64,000 nt of DNA, from positions 1-64,000 of the forward strand of contig JAZRMW010000023.1 of the NCBI GenBank assembly GCA_045647865.1, in the 5' to 3' direction. Shown one piece after another: positions 53,497 through 62,644 of this stretch. The position numbers and the translations under genes are program-made. Every line of letters starts with the position of its first letter. Position 1 is the first letter of the stretch. The notes beneath the pieces were generated by a model. That model was not told the origin of the DNA. It saw only the letters and a list, made by a program, of their open reading frames with translations, and made no database searches. The DNA is from Phocaeicola_A sp045647865 (GTDB lineage: Bacteria; Bacteroidota; Bacteroidia; Bacteroidales; Bacteroidaceae).

Positions 53497-55038
53497 TTAT
53501 CTTTCTGCCCAATTTTCGCGGTCAAGGTTGCGGTATCCGATGGCTTCGGCAATGTGTATGGATTGTATGGTGGGCGAGTTGTCGAGGTCAGCAATGGTTC
53601 GGGAAACCTTCAGGATGCGGTCATAGGCACGTGCCGATAGGTTGAGGCGCTCCATGGCATTGCGTAACAGTTTGAGGCCTGCTTCATCCGGGGTGGCATA
53701 CTCGGTGAGCATCTTGGGAGTCATTTGCGCATTACAGTGTATTCCCGGAATGTTTGCGAAACGTTGTTCTTGTATTTTCCGTGCTGCCATTACCCGTTGA
53801 CGGATTATTTCGCTGGCTTCTCCCGGATGAGTTTCAGATAATTTTTCGAAAGGAACGGGAACTATTTCCACCTGTATATCAATGCGGTCAAGTAATGGCC
53901 CTGAGATACGATTCAGATACTTCTGTACCTGTCCGGGATTGCATACGCAAGCTTTGGTCGGATGGTTATAGTATCCACATGGGCAAGGATTCATGCTGGC
54001 TACGAGCATGAATGAAGCGGGGTATTCTACGGTATATTTAGCTCGTGAGATGCTGATGGTACGGTCTTCCAAAGGTTGGCGGAGCATCTCCAGTACGGTG
54101 CGATTGAATTCGGGTAATTCATCTGCGAAGAGAACTCCGTTGTGTGCCAAACTGATTTCGCCCGGTTGCGGATTGGTTCCTCCACCCACTAATGCTACGG
54201 ATGAGATGGTGTGATGGGGGCTGCGGAAGGGACGTCGGGCAATGAGTGAGGTCTCTTTACCCAGTTTGCCTGCGACGGAGTGTATCTGTGTGGTTTCCAG
54301 GCTTTCAGCCAAAGAGAGTGGGGGTAATATGGAGGGGAGCCGCTTGGCCATCATGGATTTTCCACTTCCAGGAGGGCCTATCATGATGAGGTTATGTCCA
54401 CCAGCAGCGGCTACTTCGAGGGCACGCTTCACACTTTCCTGTCCTTTGACTTCGGCAAAATCGTATTCAAAGTCGTTCTGTTGGGCATAGAATTCTTCGC
54501 GGGTATTCACTTCGGTAGGTTCCAACTCGCGTTCATTATTCATGAACTCTATAACTTCTTTCAGATTGTTCACACCATAGACTTTCAGACGGTTCACAAC
54601 GGCAGCTTCGCGTGCATTGTCATTGGGAACTATCAGTCCGTCAAAGCCTTGTTCGCGAGCGCGTATGGCAATGGGAAGAGCTCCTTTTACGGGTTGTAGG
54701 GTTCCATCGAGACTCAGTTCACCAATCATCATGTAGCGTCCCAGTTTGTCTGCTGATACAGTGCCATTGGCGGCCATAATGGCAATGGCCAAAGGAAGGT
54801 CGTAGGCAGAACCTTCTTTGCGAATGTCTGCTGGTGCCATGTTGATGATGATTTGCGCAACAGGGAATTTGTAACCATTCACTTGTAGAGCCGAAAGAAT
54901 ACGTTCGTGACTCTCTTTGACGGCATTGTCGGGCAATCCTACCAAAAAGAATTTGGTTCCTCGGGTGAGGTTTACCTCAATGGTGACAGTAGTGGCCTCA
55001 ATGCCTTGTACGGCAGCACTGAATACTTTTACGAGCAT
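53497..55038 (-). CDS. YifB family Mg-chelatase-like AAA ATPase (ComM)
   Basis: A protein of 513 aa: N-terminal ChlI-like domain (TIEVNLTRGTKFFLVGLPDNAVKESHERI), the AAA core with GPPGSGKSMMAKRLP near 219-233 and Walker B-type LFADELPEF, SMNPCPCGYY zinc-type motif, and a helical C-terminus. YifB/ComM relatives are branch-migration helicases that help uptake DNA recombine. Convergent with the AlkD gene, only 2 nt apart. Confidence 0.93.
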   Translation of the reverse strand: MLVKVFSAAVQGIEATTVTIEVNLTRGTKFFLVGLPDNAVKESHERILSALQVNGYKFPVAQIIINMAPADIRKEGSAYDLPLAIAIMAANGTVSADKLGRYMMIGELSLDGTLQPVKGALPIAIRAREQGFDGLIVPNDNAREAAVVNRLKVYGVNNLKEVIEFMNNERELEPTEVNTREEFYAQQNDFEYDFAEVKGQESVKRALEVAAAGGHNLIMIGPPGSGKSMMAKRLPSILPPLSLAESLETTQIHSVAGKLGKETSLIARRPFRSPHHTISSVALVGGGTNPQPGEISLAHNGVLFADELPEFNRTVLEMLRQPLEDRTISISRAKYTVEYPASFMLVASMNPCPCGYYNHPTKACVCNPGQVQKYLNRISGPLLDRIDIQVEIVPVPFEKLSETHPGEASEIIRQRVMAARKIQEQRFANIPGIHCNAQMTPKMLTEYATPDEAGLKLLRNAMERLNLSARAYDRILKVSRTIADLDNSPTIQSIHIAEAIGYRNLDRENWAER

Positions 55039-55078
55039 AGATTGGTGTTTTTCGGATGTGATGATAGCATGTGTGATG

Positions 55079-56158
55079 TCAACGTCGTTTTTTTCGATTG
55101 TTTTCCGTTTTTTTCTGACGTGCTTTCAATTCTTTCCATTGGGTCAGCTGTTTGTCCAGAAAGTTATCCAGCTTTTTTCCCCACATGTCACTGACCAATA
55201 TCTTCCCGGTGTGGTTGAGGACAAAATTTTTAGGAAGGTCGTTGGCAGAAGTAGTTTGTATGAAGGCTCCATTCCATCCTTTGAAGTCACAGAGATGTAT
55301 GCCTCCCAAAGAATCTTCCCGTATGGCGTTCAGCCAAAGGTCTCGGTCACTGTCAAGGGATACGTTGACGAATTTCACGGATTCTTTAGCAAATCGCTTG
55401 ATATTGGCTTGTAGGGAGTCTTGCATGATTCTGCTTTCCGGATGCCATGATGCCCAGATGGACAGGACAACGTAATTGTCCTTGTAAGTATTGGCTTTTA
55501 TGATGGTTCCTGTTGTATCAGCCAAATTGGTGATATTCAGATGTTGGGTATTGATTCTTCTTCCGGGTGTTTCCATACTGCTCAAAAGGCGGCTGATATA
55601 GGGATTGTCCTGCATGTTTCCGCTGAGTTGTTTGCAGATGCTTTCTATCTCGGATTTTTCGGGTGATGGGGCATTTACGAAGTATTTATATATTAGGTAA
55701 ACACTGACAATCGAGTGGGGATGTGCTACGATGAAACTGTCTGCCATTTGTCGTACTTCGAAGTAGTCCTTTAGGGGAGCGATGCTTTGGGTGAATGTGT
55801 TGAACTCTTCTTGTGCCATTCCTCCTGTGACAATAAGATTGTTCAAATTGGCTGTATCTCCCTGAATTCGGGAGTGCACACCTTTGTCTGCAAAAATGGG
55901 ATATTCAAGTTTTGCATCTTCCAACAATAGGAATAGTGGTGTAATTGTATCCAACGGTAAAGAACAACTGAATTTGCCTCCGTTGACGGGGAGTTTCAAT
56001 ATACTGTCAGGGTTGTTGAAGATTCCATATAGTAATACGCAAGAATCGCCCAATCCTTTGATTTCTCCTTCCAGGTGGAAGTGTTTTTCGTCTTGTTGGC
56101 AACTGTTCATAAATCCTATGGCAATTGTCACGAACAGCAGGAGGAAGAGTTTTTTCAT
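55079..56158 (-). CDS. DUF4369/thioredoxin-like lipoprotein lacking the active-site cysteines
   Basis: A protein of 359 aa, lipobox FMNSC (Cys 20). Residues about 25-115 match DUF4369, and about 205-345 match the AhpC/TSA-thioredoxin fold (NYVVLSIWASWHPESRIMQD ... LPKNFVLNHTGKIL). At the place of the CxxC active site it has WASWHPES, so normal thiol-disulfide exchange is not expected. Perhaps a binding or structural protein. It precedes yifB by 40 nt on the same strand. Confidence 0.82.
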   Translation of the reverse strand: MKKLFLLLFVTIAIGFMNSCQQDEKHFHLEGEIKGLGDSCVLLYGIFNNPDSILKLPVNGGKFSCSLPLDTITPLFLLLEDAKLEYPIFADKGVHSRIQGDTANLNNLIVTGGMAQEEFNTFTQSIAPLKDYFEVRQMADSFIVAHPHSIVSVYLIYKYFVNAPSPEKSEIESICKQLSGNMQDNPYISRLLSSMETPGRRINTQHLNITNLADTTGTIIKANTYKDNYVVLSIWASWHPESRIMQDSLQANIKRFAKESVKFVNVSLDSDRDLWLNAIREDSLGGIHLCDFKGWNGAFIQTTSANDLPKNFVLNHTGKILVSDMWGKKLDNFLDKQLTQWKELKARQKKTENNRKKRR

Positions 56159-56211
56159 AATGTGTCCGATAGGAGTGTGGTCATATATGACGTTGGCTAA
56201 TTAGAGTAAAA

Positions 56212-56322
56212 AGAGTTTTTAGACAGAAATGACGCGGATGACGCTGATTTGTGTTTGAATTATATCCTTAAAATGGTTATAATTCATCTGGCGTTATCCG
56301 CGTCATCCGCGTCTAAAGACTT
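56212..56322. repeat. Hairpin repeat with GATGACGC units
   Basis: TTTTTAGACAGAAATGACGC with GGATGACGC, and on the right ATCCGCGTCATCCGCGTCT, pair into a long interrupted stem that also includes GAATTATA/TATAATTC near the loop. Same family as 28718-28800; both begin TTTTTAGAC. It lies between the TPR/OmpA lipoprotein gene and the DUF4369 gene. Confidence 0.7.
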
Positions 56323-56358
56323 AAAGGTCAGGTTATACGACCCTTATTTAATGTGATA

Positions 56359-58071
56359 TTACTTCAATGCGTTCAAGAAGTCTGAGTTTGTCCAATACTT
56401 GGCGAACTCAGCATCTTTTACAGCTTTCTGAGCATAAGCAGCATCAGCCTTTACAGCCTTAGCCAAATTTGAAGCAACCATAGAAGCGTTGTTGGTGCGG
56501 GCACCTACGATAGCCTTCAAGTAGCTGGTGTAAGCGTCAGGAGTAGCGATGGCTTCCAAGGTGTTTTTAGCCTTGTTGTAATCTTTAGCCATGATTTGAG
56601 CCAAAGCGGCGCTGTTAGTCTTTGCATCGTTGAATGAACTTACAGCACGGTCGTACTGTCCCTTTGCAATGTACAGGTTACCCAAAGCCTCGTTCAAGTT
56701 TTCAGCACCAGAACCCTTTGCCAAATATGCTTCAGCCTTTTCTTTCTCACCGTTGAGCAAAGCGATCAGACCTAAGTTGTTGTTTACTTCAGGAGCATTG
56801 GCATTGATGTTGGCAGCCTTAGCCAAGTAAGAAGCAGCTTCCTTGATATCACCTTCAGCGTAAGCCAAGTTTGCCAAGTTGTTGAATGCACGGTAATCCT
56901 TAGGATAGATTTCAGTAGTCTTCTTGTAGATAGCTTCTTTATCTGAAGTACCCTTTACCAATGTTGCAGCATACAACATTTCTTCTACTGTAAGATCTTT
57001 AGGAGAAGTTGAATAAGTGTTCAAGATTTCATCATCGCTGCGACCGATAACCTCGTAGTTCAAGGTCAAGCGTGCACGACGCAACTGGGGAAGAATCTCG
57101 TCTGCCAATGTTCCATATACAGAAGAGAGGTTCTTGATTTCAGCCTCACGTCTTTCGGGATCATTGTACATAGAGAGTACGCGCAAGATAACTTCTTTAT
57201 CCTGGATGTTGCTCTTCTCAACCAAAGTCTTGAAGCCGTCCCAGTCCTCAGCAGTGTACTTAGTGTCAACATTGCCTTCCAATTTAGCCTTCTTCATCTG
57301 CTTCTTGGCATAAGCTGCGGCATTGCTTTCGCGGTTACCTGCCAACTTTTCGTTCAAACCAAGTTCACCATCAGGAGAAGCGTAAGCTGTTACTTCAACG
57401 TTAGTCAAAGCCAAGTTCTTAGTGTCAGCCTTGATTGTCTTCATCTGTTCGTTCAAAGCATTCATCTCATCAGTCTTCAGCTGATTTGCACGAACGTTAG
57501 CCTGTTGGATAAGGAACATGATGTTAGCTTCCTTAGCTTCTTTAATGATGCGTTGGAACTTGTCAGCGCTCATTGAAGGCTCAGTAGCTCCCAAAGTAGA
57601 GTTGGCATTGGTAGCCCAACCTTCACCAGTTGCCAATACACCGTCAGCAATCTTCACTTCAGGAATAGAAACCTCTTTTTTACCAACTTTTGCATCGAAC
57701 TGCAGGTAGAGTTCGCTCTTTGCCATAGCAGGAACAAAATCAAAAGTAGTTTTCATAGTGTAAGCACCACCAGCTTTGTAGTAGATAGTCTGGTCGTTGC
57801 CTTCTACTTTTTCACCTTGGAAAGTTGCAGGAGTACCTACAGCTTGTCCACCTTCCCACTTGAGTACGGGAGTAACAGTTACAACAGCCTTCTTCTTGAA
57901 GTACTTTTCAGGGAATTTTCCGTTGATGGTTACGGGAACTTTACCACCTACGGCTTCCAACACTTGAGGACTGGTTGTGAAGTAGTCAGCTGACAACTCA
58001 CCCATTTTGCTGCAAGAACTCAATACAGCAACCATTGCCACCAACAGGGGCATGTACAGTTTTTTAATCAT
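56359..58071 (-). CDS. TPR/OmpA-like outer membrane lipoprotein
   Basis: A protein of 570 aa, lipobox LSSC (Cys 20). The N-terminal beta-rich part is followed by a helical, OmpA-like region (NVEVTAYASPDGELGLNEKLAGNRESNAAAY, about 225-260), then tetratricopeptide repeats from about 365 (YPKDYRAFNNLANLAYAEGDIKEAASYLAKAA, APEVNNNLGLIALLNGEKEKAEAYL). It may tether the outer membrane to peptidoglycan. Strong codon bias suggests high expression. A TACCTTTG on the minus strand (58148-58155) is a candidate -7 element. Confidence 0.82.
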   Translation of the reverse strand: MIKKLYMPLLVAMVAVLSSCSKMGELSADYFTTSPQVLEAVGGKVPVTINGKFPEKYFKKKAVVTVTPVLKWEGGQAVGTPATFQGEKVEGNDQTIYYKAGGAYTMKTTFDFVPAMAKSELYLQFDAKVGKKEVSIPEVKIADGVLATGEGWATNANSTLGATEPSMSADKFQRIIKEAKEANIMFLIQQANVRANQLKTDEMNALNEQMKTIKADTKNLALTNVEVTAYASPDGELGLNEKLAGNRESNAAAYAKKQMKKAKLEGNVDTKYTAEDWDGFKTLVEKSNIQDKEVILRVLSMYNDPERREAEIKNLSSVYGTLADEILPQLRRARLTLNYEVIGRSDDEILNTYSTSPKDLTVEEMLYAATLVKGTSDKEAIYKKTTEIYPKDYRAFNNLANLAYAEGDIKEAASYLAKAANINANAPEVNNNLGLIALLNGEKEKAEAYLAKGSGAENLNEALGNLYIAKGQYDRAVSSFNDAKTNSAALAQIMAKDYNKAKNTLEAIATPDAYTSYLKAIVGARTNNASMVASNLAKAVKADAAYAQKAVKDAEFAKYWTNSDFLNALK

Positions 58072-58214
58072 GTTTGAAAATAAAAAATTAATATTAATTG
58101 AATTATTTTGTCCAATGTTTATTTACATACTCTTTGCAAATTGCGCACAAAGGTAAAAAAAACGCTTTGGAGCACTATATACTTCCCCTAATAATTAATA
58201 ATTTTTAATCTTTA

Positions 58215-58247
58215 TCTGCCTATAATTGAATTTTATAGTTATCTTTG
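58215..58247 (+). promoter_or_regulatory. Promoter of the methyltransferase gene
   Basis: TCTG (58215-58218), 21-nt spacer, TATCTTTG (58240-58247), 30 nt ahead of the chosen ATG, which supports that start. Confidence 0.6.
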
Positions 58248-58276
58248 CGGTCAAATTATGCAAAATTGAGGTTGTT

Positions 58277-59014
58277 ATGAACACTTTTGTGCTACCATCA
58301 GAAAAGGATCCTATGGGACGTGCCATTGCCGATTTCTATAAAAGCGGACGTGCCCGGAAGTTACGTGTCTTTTCATCGTTGTTTGAAGAGGATGAGATTC
58401 CCGTCAGCCAACTTTTCCGTACTGAACAACAGATGCCTGCTATCGAACGTGAGGCATTACAATTAGCCCATGGGCGAATTTTGGATGTGGGTGCAGGCTC
58501 CGGATGTCATTCGTTGGCTCTTCAGGAGGCGGGCAAGGAGGTGATGGCTATCGACATTTCTCCTTTGTCTGTAGAGGTTATGCAGCAACGTGGTGTACAG
58601 ATTGTGCGTCAAGTCAATCTGTTTGATGAGCATTTTGTCGAAACATTTGATACGATACTTATGTTGATGAACGGTTCAGGAATTGTGGGGCGTCTTGAAA
58701 ATCTGCCGGAATTTTTCAAACGAATGAAATGCCTGCTCCGTCCAGGAGGCTGTGTATTGATGGATTCCAGTGATTTACGCTATATCTTTGAAGAAGAGGA
58801 TGGAAGTTTTGCCATAGATTTGGCGGCAGGATACTATGGAGAAGTCGATTTCAATATGCAATATGGATCTGTAAAGGGGGATTCATTTGATTGGCTATAT
58901 ATTGATTTTCAGACTCTCTCTTACTATGCAACCGAGAGTGGCTTTCGGGCAGAATTGATTCTGGAGGGAGAACATTATGATTATCTGGCACGGTTGACAC
59001 CTATATCTGTCTGA
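58277..59014 (+). CDS. Class I SAM-dependent methyltransferase
   Basis: The ATG at 58277 gives 245 aa; upstream in-frame codons run into the promoter. AdoMet motif I ILDVGAGSGCHSLAL near 78-92 and AIDISPLSVEVM near 100. The substrate is unknown. A TATCTTTG at 58240-58247 with TCTG 21 nt upstream forms a promoter. Confidence 0.82.
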   Translation: MNTFVLPSEKDPMGRAIADFYKSGRARKLRVFSSLFEEDEIPVSQLFRTEQQMPAIEREALQLAHGRILDVGAGSGCHSLALQEAGKEVMAIDISPLSVEVMQQRGVQIVRQVNLFDEHFVETFDTILMLMNGSGIVGRLENLPEFFKRMKCLLRPGGCVLMDSSDLRYIFEEEDGSFAIDLAAGYYGEVDFNMQYGSVKGDSFDWLYIDFQTLSYYATESGFRAELILEGEHYDYLARLTPISV

Positions 59015-59018
59015 AAAG

Positions 59019-60248
59019 TTAGGAATTTGTCAATTCTTTGCTCAGGTGTTTGACCGGATACCATACAGACAAACATCCCATCGTCAATACTGTTACAAAT
59101 ATCAATGCGATATCGCTAATTTGTACTTTTACCGGATAGGCATCTACGACGAAACCGCCTTGAGAACCCAAAGCTATCAGTCCGAAATGTTCTTGTAAGA
59201 GGCATAAGCTGATGCCAAGTACAATGCCACTTAATGCTCCGAAGAAGGAGATAAGGCATCCTTCGATGAAAAATATACGTGTAATTAGTCGGTCGTCAGC
59301 ACCTAAATTCCGCAGAGTGCGTACATCCTCTTTCTTGTCAATAATCAACATGGACAGCGAACCGATGATATTGAAACAGGCAACCAATAGGATAAAAGAG
59401 AGGAAAAGGTAAGAGATGAATTTTTCGATTTCCATAATGCGGAATACGTCTGCCTGTTGTTCGTACCGATTCTTGACATCATATCCACTTCCCAATATTC
59501 GTTTGATTTTCTCCTGAACTTTGTCGGTATCGGTATCGGCTTTCAGTTTTAATTCCAAAGAAGTGATTTCTGTGTCATAGTCAAACAGACGGCGTGCAAA
59601 ATTCAATGATGTGAGCACATATGAAGCATCGTATTTCTCTTGGTTCACGGCAAATACGACACCTGGAGAATAGAGATAGTCGCGGTTGAAACTACTTGTT
59701 GGGTTGGCCATGTTTACCGGAGTATTTCTTTTGGGTGCATACACTTCGATGGGGTCAATGGGGCGTATCCCCGAACCGATGGAAGATGTCAGTTGTGCTC
59801 CGAATATGCCGTAATCCACAATCTCGTCCTGCAAGATGAAATTTCCATAGCCATATAGGATGCTGTCAATGGCCGTAAGTTGTTCGAAATTCTCTTCTAC
59901 TCCCTTGATGGTTACTACTGCTTGCCTGTTTTTATACTGTATCATGGCATTTTCCTCAATGCTTAGGGTTGCCACCTCTACTTCAGGCATTTGTTTGATT
60001 TGCACAATCAGTGAGTCTCTGCTGTCAAAGGTCTTGTTGTGCGTAGCCGTAATTTTCAGTTCAGGGTCAAACGCAGTAAAGAATCCGGCTACCAATTCCT
60101 GAAATCCATTGAAGACCGATAATGTACACACCAAAGCAAGCGTAGCCAAAGCCACGCCACATACGGACACTCCTGAAATAATGTTTATCGCATTGTGCGA
60201 TTTTTTCGAGAGCAGATACCGTTTGGCTATGTACAGGGAGAGGTTCAC
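59019..60248 (-). CDS. ABC transporter permease (FtsX/MacB fold, LolC/LolE-like)
   Basis: A protein of 409 aa. N-terminal YIAKRYLLSKKSHNAINIISGVSVCGVALATLALV is the LolC/E-type first helix; a periplasmic domain (about 50-270) and three C-terminal helices follow (ISYLFLSFILLVACFNIIGSLSMLIIDKKEDVRTLRNLGA). LolCDE moves lipoproteins to the outer membrane. The ATG overlaps the rbfA end by 4 nt. No ATPase gene is adjacent. Confidence 0.88.
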   Translation of the reverse strand: MNLSLYIAKRYLLSKKSHNAINIISGVSVCGVALATLALVCTLSVFNGFQELVAGFFTAFDPELKITATHNKTFDSRDSLIVQIKQMPEVEVATLSIEENAMIQYKNRQAVVTIKGVEENFEQLTAIDSILYGYGNFILQDEIVDYGIFGAQLTSSIGSGIRPIDPIEVYAPKRNTPVNMANPTSSFNRDYLYSPGVVFAVNQEKYDASYVLTSLNFARRLFDYDTEITSLELKLKADTDTDKVQEKIKRILGSGYDVKNRYEQQADVFRIMEIEKFISYLFLSFILLVACFNIIGSLSMLIIDKKEDVRTLRNLGADDRLITRIFFIEGCLISFFGALSGIVLGISLCLLQEHFGLIALGSQGGFVVDAYPVKVQISDIALIFVTVLTMGCLSVWYPVKHLSKELTNS

Positions 60249-60577
60249 TTCAGCAACCTGTCAATGTTTTCGATATAATCCAGTGAATCATCCACAAAGA
60301 ACTTCAGCTCGGGGATGATGCGCAATTGGTGGCGTACGCGGTTGCCCAATTCAAACCGGATTGATTTGGTATTGTCGTTGATGTTTTTTACAATCTCTTC
60401 ACTACGTTCCGATGGGAATACGCTCAAGTAGGCTCTCACAACACTCATGTCAGGACTGATGCGTACTACGCTTACGCTGACTAACACCCCGTTCATGGCT
60501 TTGGTTTGTTGCAAGAAAATGTCGCTCAGCTCCTTTTGGATGAGACGTGAAATTTTGTTCTGTCTGGTTGTTTCCAT
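60245..60577 (-). CDS. rbfA: 30S ribosome-binding factor A
   Basis: A protein of 110 aa with the RbfA KH-like fold: RQNKISRLIQKELSDIFLQQ at the N-terminus, VSVVRISPDMSVVRAYLSVFP, then RFELGNRVRHQLRIIPELKFFVDDSLDYIENIDRLL. It helps mature the 16S rRNA 5' end. It follows an O-methyltransferase gene by 9 nt and couples to the permease. Confidence 0.95.
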   Translation of the reverse strand: METTRQNKISRLIQKELSDIFLQQTKAMNGVLVSVSVVRISPDMSVVRAYLSVFPSERSEEIVKNINDNTKSIRFELGNRVRHQLRIIPELKFFVDDSLDYIENIDRLLK

Positions 60578-60586
60578 AATTATATT

Positions 60587-61216
60587 TTATTTCTTTCTTA
60601 TAATCGTTAATCCATCTCTTAGTGGAAGTATTACTTTTTCTACCCGTGTATCTTGTGCTATGAGATCGTTGAAGGCTTTGATTCCCAGCGTCTGACGGTC
60701 GGTGTAGTGTGTGTCTGTTTCCAGGACATGACCGTCCCACAGAGTGTTGTCGGCAATGATGTATCCTCCCGGATTCAAATGTTCCAATACCATGTGGTAG
60801 TAGTCGGTGTACCGTCTTTTGTCGCCATCAACGAATGCCAAATCGAATTGGATGCCCATTTGAGGAACTAATTCCAATGCATCACCGATATGGAAGGTTA
60901 TTTTGTTTGCCCAAGGCGAATTTTCCAACCATGGGCGAGTAAAGTCTTCTTGTTCATCATTGATTTCGAACGTGTGCAACATGCTCCCCTCGGGCATTCC
61001 TTCTGCCAGGCACAAGGCCGAATAACCGCTATAGGTCCCTATTTCCAATACCTTTTTGGGGCGTATCATCTCTGCAAACATCTTCAGCATGCGTCCTTGC
61101 AGATGTCCTGAGGCCATACGTGGACGGAGCAACTTGACATGTGTAGCCCGATAAAGAGCCTTTAGGTAATCGTTCTCGGGGTCAATATGCTCCAATATGT
61201 ATTCATCGATAGTCAT
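60587..61216 (-). CDS. O-methyltransferase family 3 (class I SAM)
   Basis: A protein of 209 aa like the caffeoyl-CoA/catechol O-methyltransferase family: KKVLEIGTYSGYSALCLAEG (AdoMet site, about 55-74), LAFVDGDKRRYTDYY, GGYIIADNTLWDGHV. The aspartates of these motifs bind a divalent metal. Substrate unknown. It lies 22 nt after aroQ. Confidence 0.9.
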   Translation of the reverse strand: MTIDEYILEHIDPENDYLKALYRATHVKLLRPRMASGHLQGRMLKMFAEMIRPKKVLEIGTYSGYSALCLAEGMPEGSMLHTFEINDEQEDFTRPWLENSPWANKITFHIGDALELVPQMGIQFDLAFVDGDKRRYTDYYHMVLEHLNPGGYIIADNTLWDGHVLETDTHYTDRQTLGIKAFNDLIAQDTRVEKVILPLRDGLTIIRKK

Positions 61217-61238
61217 TTTAGTCTTTGATTTTAAATGA

Positions 61239-61655
61239 TCAAGCTTTCAAACTCTCTATAGCCAATCGGTACGAATCCATACCGAATCCGCAGATGATAC
61301 CCACGCAGGCACATGAAATCATGGACTTGTGGCGAAAATCTTCACGTTTGTGTACGTTTGAGATATGTACCTCAATGACGGGAGTCTTTACCGCGCGGAT
61401 AGCGTCCTGCAAAGCGATGGATGTATGGGTATAGGCACCGGCATTCAGAATGATTCCGTCATAATCAAACCCCACTTCGTGTATCTTATTGATCAATTCT
61501 CCTTCTACATTGCTCTGGTAATAATCCAATTGGAAATTGGGATATTGGTCGCGCAACTGTTTCAGATATTCTTCGAACGACATAGAACCATATACTCCTG
61601 GTTCGCGCTTTCCTAACAGGTTCAGATTGGGACCGTTGATGATTTGTATCTTCAT
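61239..61655 (-). CDS. aroQ: Type II 3-dehydroquinate dehydratase
   Basis: The start MKIQIINGPN (61655) gives 138 aa, the usual type II length; an ATG 33 nt upstream would overlap the xerD promoter. Active-site features: NLNLLGKREPGVYG with Y22, IILNAGAYTHTSIALQDAI, and EVHISNVHKREDFRHKS. It dehydrates 3-dehydroquinate in the shikimate pathway. First gene of the aroQ/O-methyltransferase/rbfA/permease cluster. Confidence 0.95.
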   Translation of the reverse strand: MKIQIINGPNLNLLGKREPGVYGSMSFEEYLKQLRDQYPNFQLDYYQSNVEGELINKIHEVGFDYDGIILNAGAYTHTSIALQDAIRAVKTPVIEVHISNVHKREDFRHKSMISCACVGIICGFGMDSYRLAIESLKA

Positions 61656-61671
61656 GTTTTTATCCTTTAAA

Positions 61672-61703
61672 TTTGGCATTTCGCACAAGTTGCATTACCT
61701 TTG
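61672..61703 (+). promoter_or_regulatory. Promoter of xerD
   Basis: TTTG (61672-61675), 20-nt spacer, TACCTTTG (61696-61703), 24 nt ahead of the ATG at 61727. Confidence 0.75.
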
Positions 61704-61726
61704 CTTCTGCAAAAGTAGATAAAAAA

Positions 61727-62644
61727 ATGGAAAATCACAAAAAGAATCCGATGATTGCGAAGTTCAAGCGTTATCTTCGGCTCGAAAAGTCCGTTTCTTC
61801 CAATACTTTGGATGCTTATGTTCGGGATGTGGAGAAACTTGAAGATTATCTGTTGACTGAGAAAAAAGACTTCTTGGAGGTTTGTTTGGAAGATTTGCAT
61901 CATTTTATTGCCGGTTTGCATGATGATATCAGTCCGACTTCCCAAGCCCGTATCCTTTCGGGTATCCGTTCGTTTTATCGTTTTCTGCAACTCGATGGCT
62001 ACATTGAGGTGGATCCTACGGTATTGATTGAATCTCCTCGTTTGGGTCGTCATTTGCCTGATGTCCTTTCGGTTGAGGAGATTGATGCTATCATCAATTC
62101 CATAGATCTCAGTAAGGTAGAAGGCCAGCGCGATCGTGCCATGCTGGAAGTCCTCTACAGTTGTGGTTTGCGTGTGAGCGAACTTTGCAATTTGCGCTTT
62201 TGCGACCTTTATTTGCGCGAGGGATTCATCCGTGTCGAAGGTAAGGGAGGCAAGCAACGGCTTGTCCCTATCTCTCCCCGTGCGATAGACGAACTGAACC
62301 TCTATTTTCAAGATCGTTCCTCCATCACTCCCAAGCGTGGCCACGAAGATTATGTCTTTCTTAGTTTCCGGCGTGGAGGTAAATTGTCGCGCATCACCGT
62401 ATTTCATGTGGTCAAGGTGCAAACCCTTGCGGCAGGTATCGACAAAACGGTTAGCCCCCATACCTTCCGCCACTCTTTTGCCACTCATTTGCTTGCTGGT
62501 GGGGCCAACCTCCGTGCCATCCAAGAGATGCTTGGGCACGAGAGTATCACCACCACCGAAATCTATAGCCACGTAGATACTCATCGTATGCGCGAAGAAA
62601 TCCTGACGTGCCATCCGCGAAACAAGAAGTACAAGAAATTCTGA
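61727..62644 (+). CDS. xerD: Site-specific tyrosine recombinase XerD
   Basis: The ATG at 61727 gives 305 aa. All catalytic residues are present: R149 (GLRVSELC), K173 (EGKGGKQR), H245-x2-R248 (SPHTFRHS), H271 (LGHESITTT) and Y280 (EIYSHV). XerD with XerC resolves chromosome dimers at dif; the length and N-terminal SAM-like domain (KFKRYLRLEKSVSSNTLDAY) fit the housekeeping protein. It is divergent from aroQ. Not tied to a mobile element here. Confidence 0.94.
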   Translation: MENHKKNPMIAKFKRYLRLEKSVSSNTLDAYVRDVEKLEDYLLTEKKDFLEVCLEDLHHFIAGLHDDISPTSQARILSGIRSFYRFLQLDGYIEVDPTVLIESPRLGRHLPDVLSVEEIDAIINSIDLSKVEGQRDRAMLEVLYSCGLRVSELCNLRFCDLYLREGFIRVEGKGGKQRLVPISPRAIDELNLYFQDRSSITPKRGHEDYVFLSFRRGGKLSRITVFHVVKVQTLAAGIDKTVSPHTFRHSFATHLLAGGANLRAIQEMLGHESITTTEIYSHVDTHRMREEILTCHPRNKKYKKF

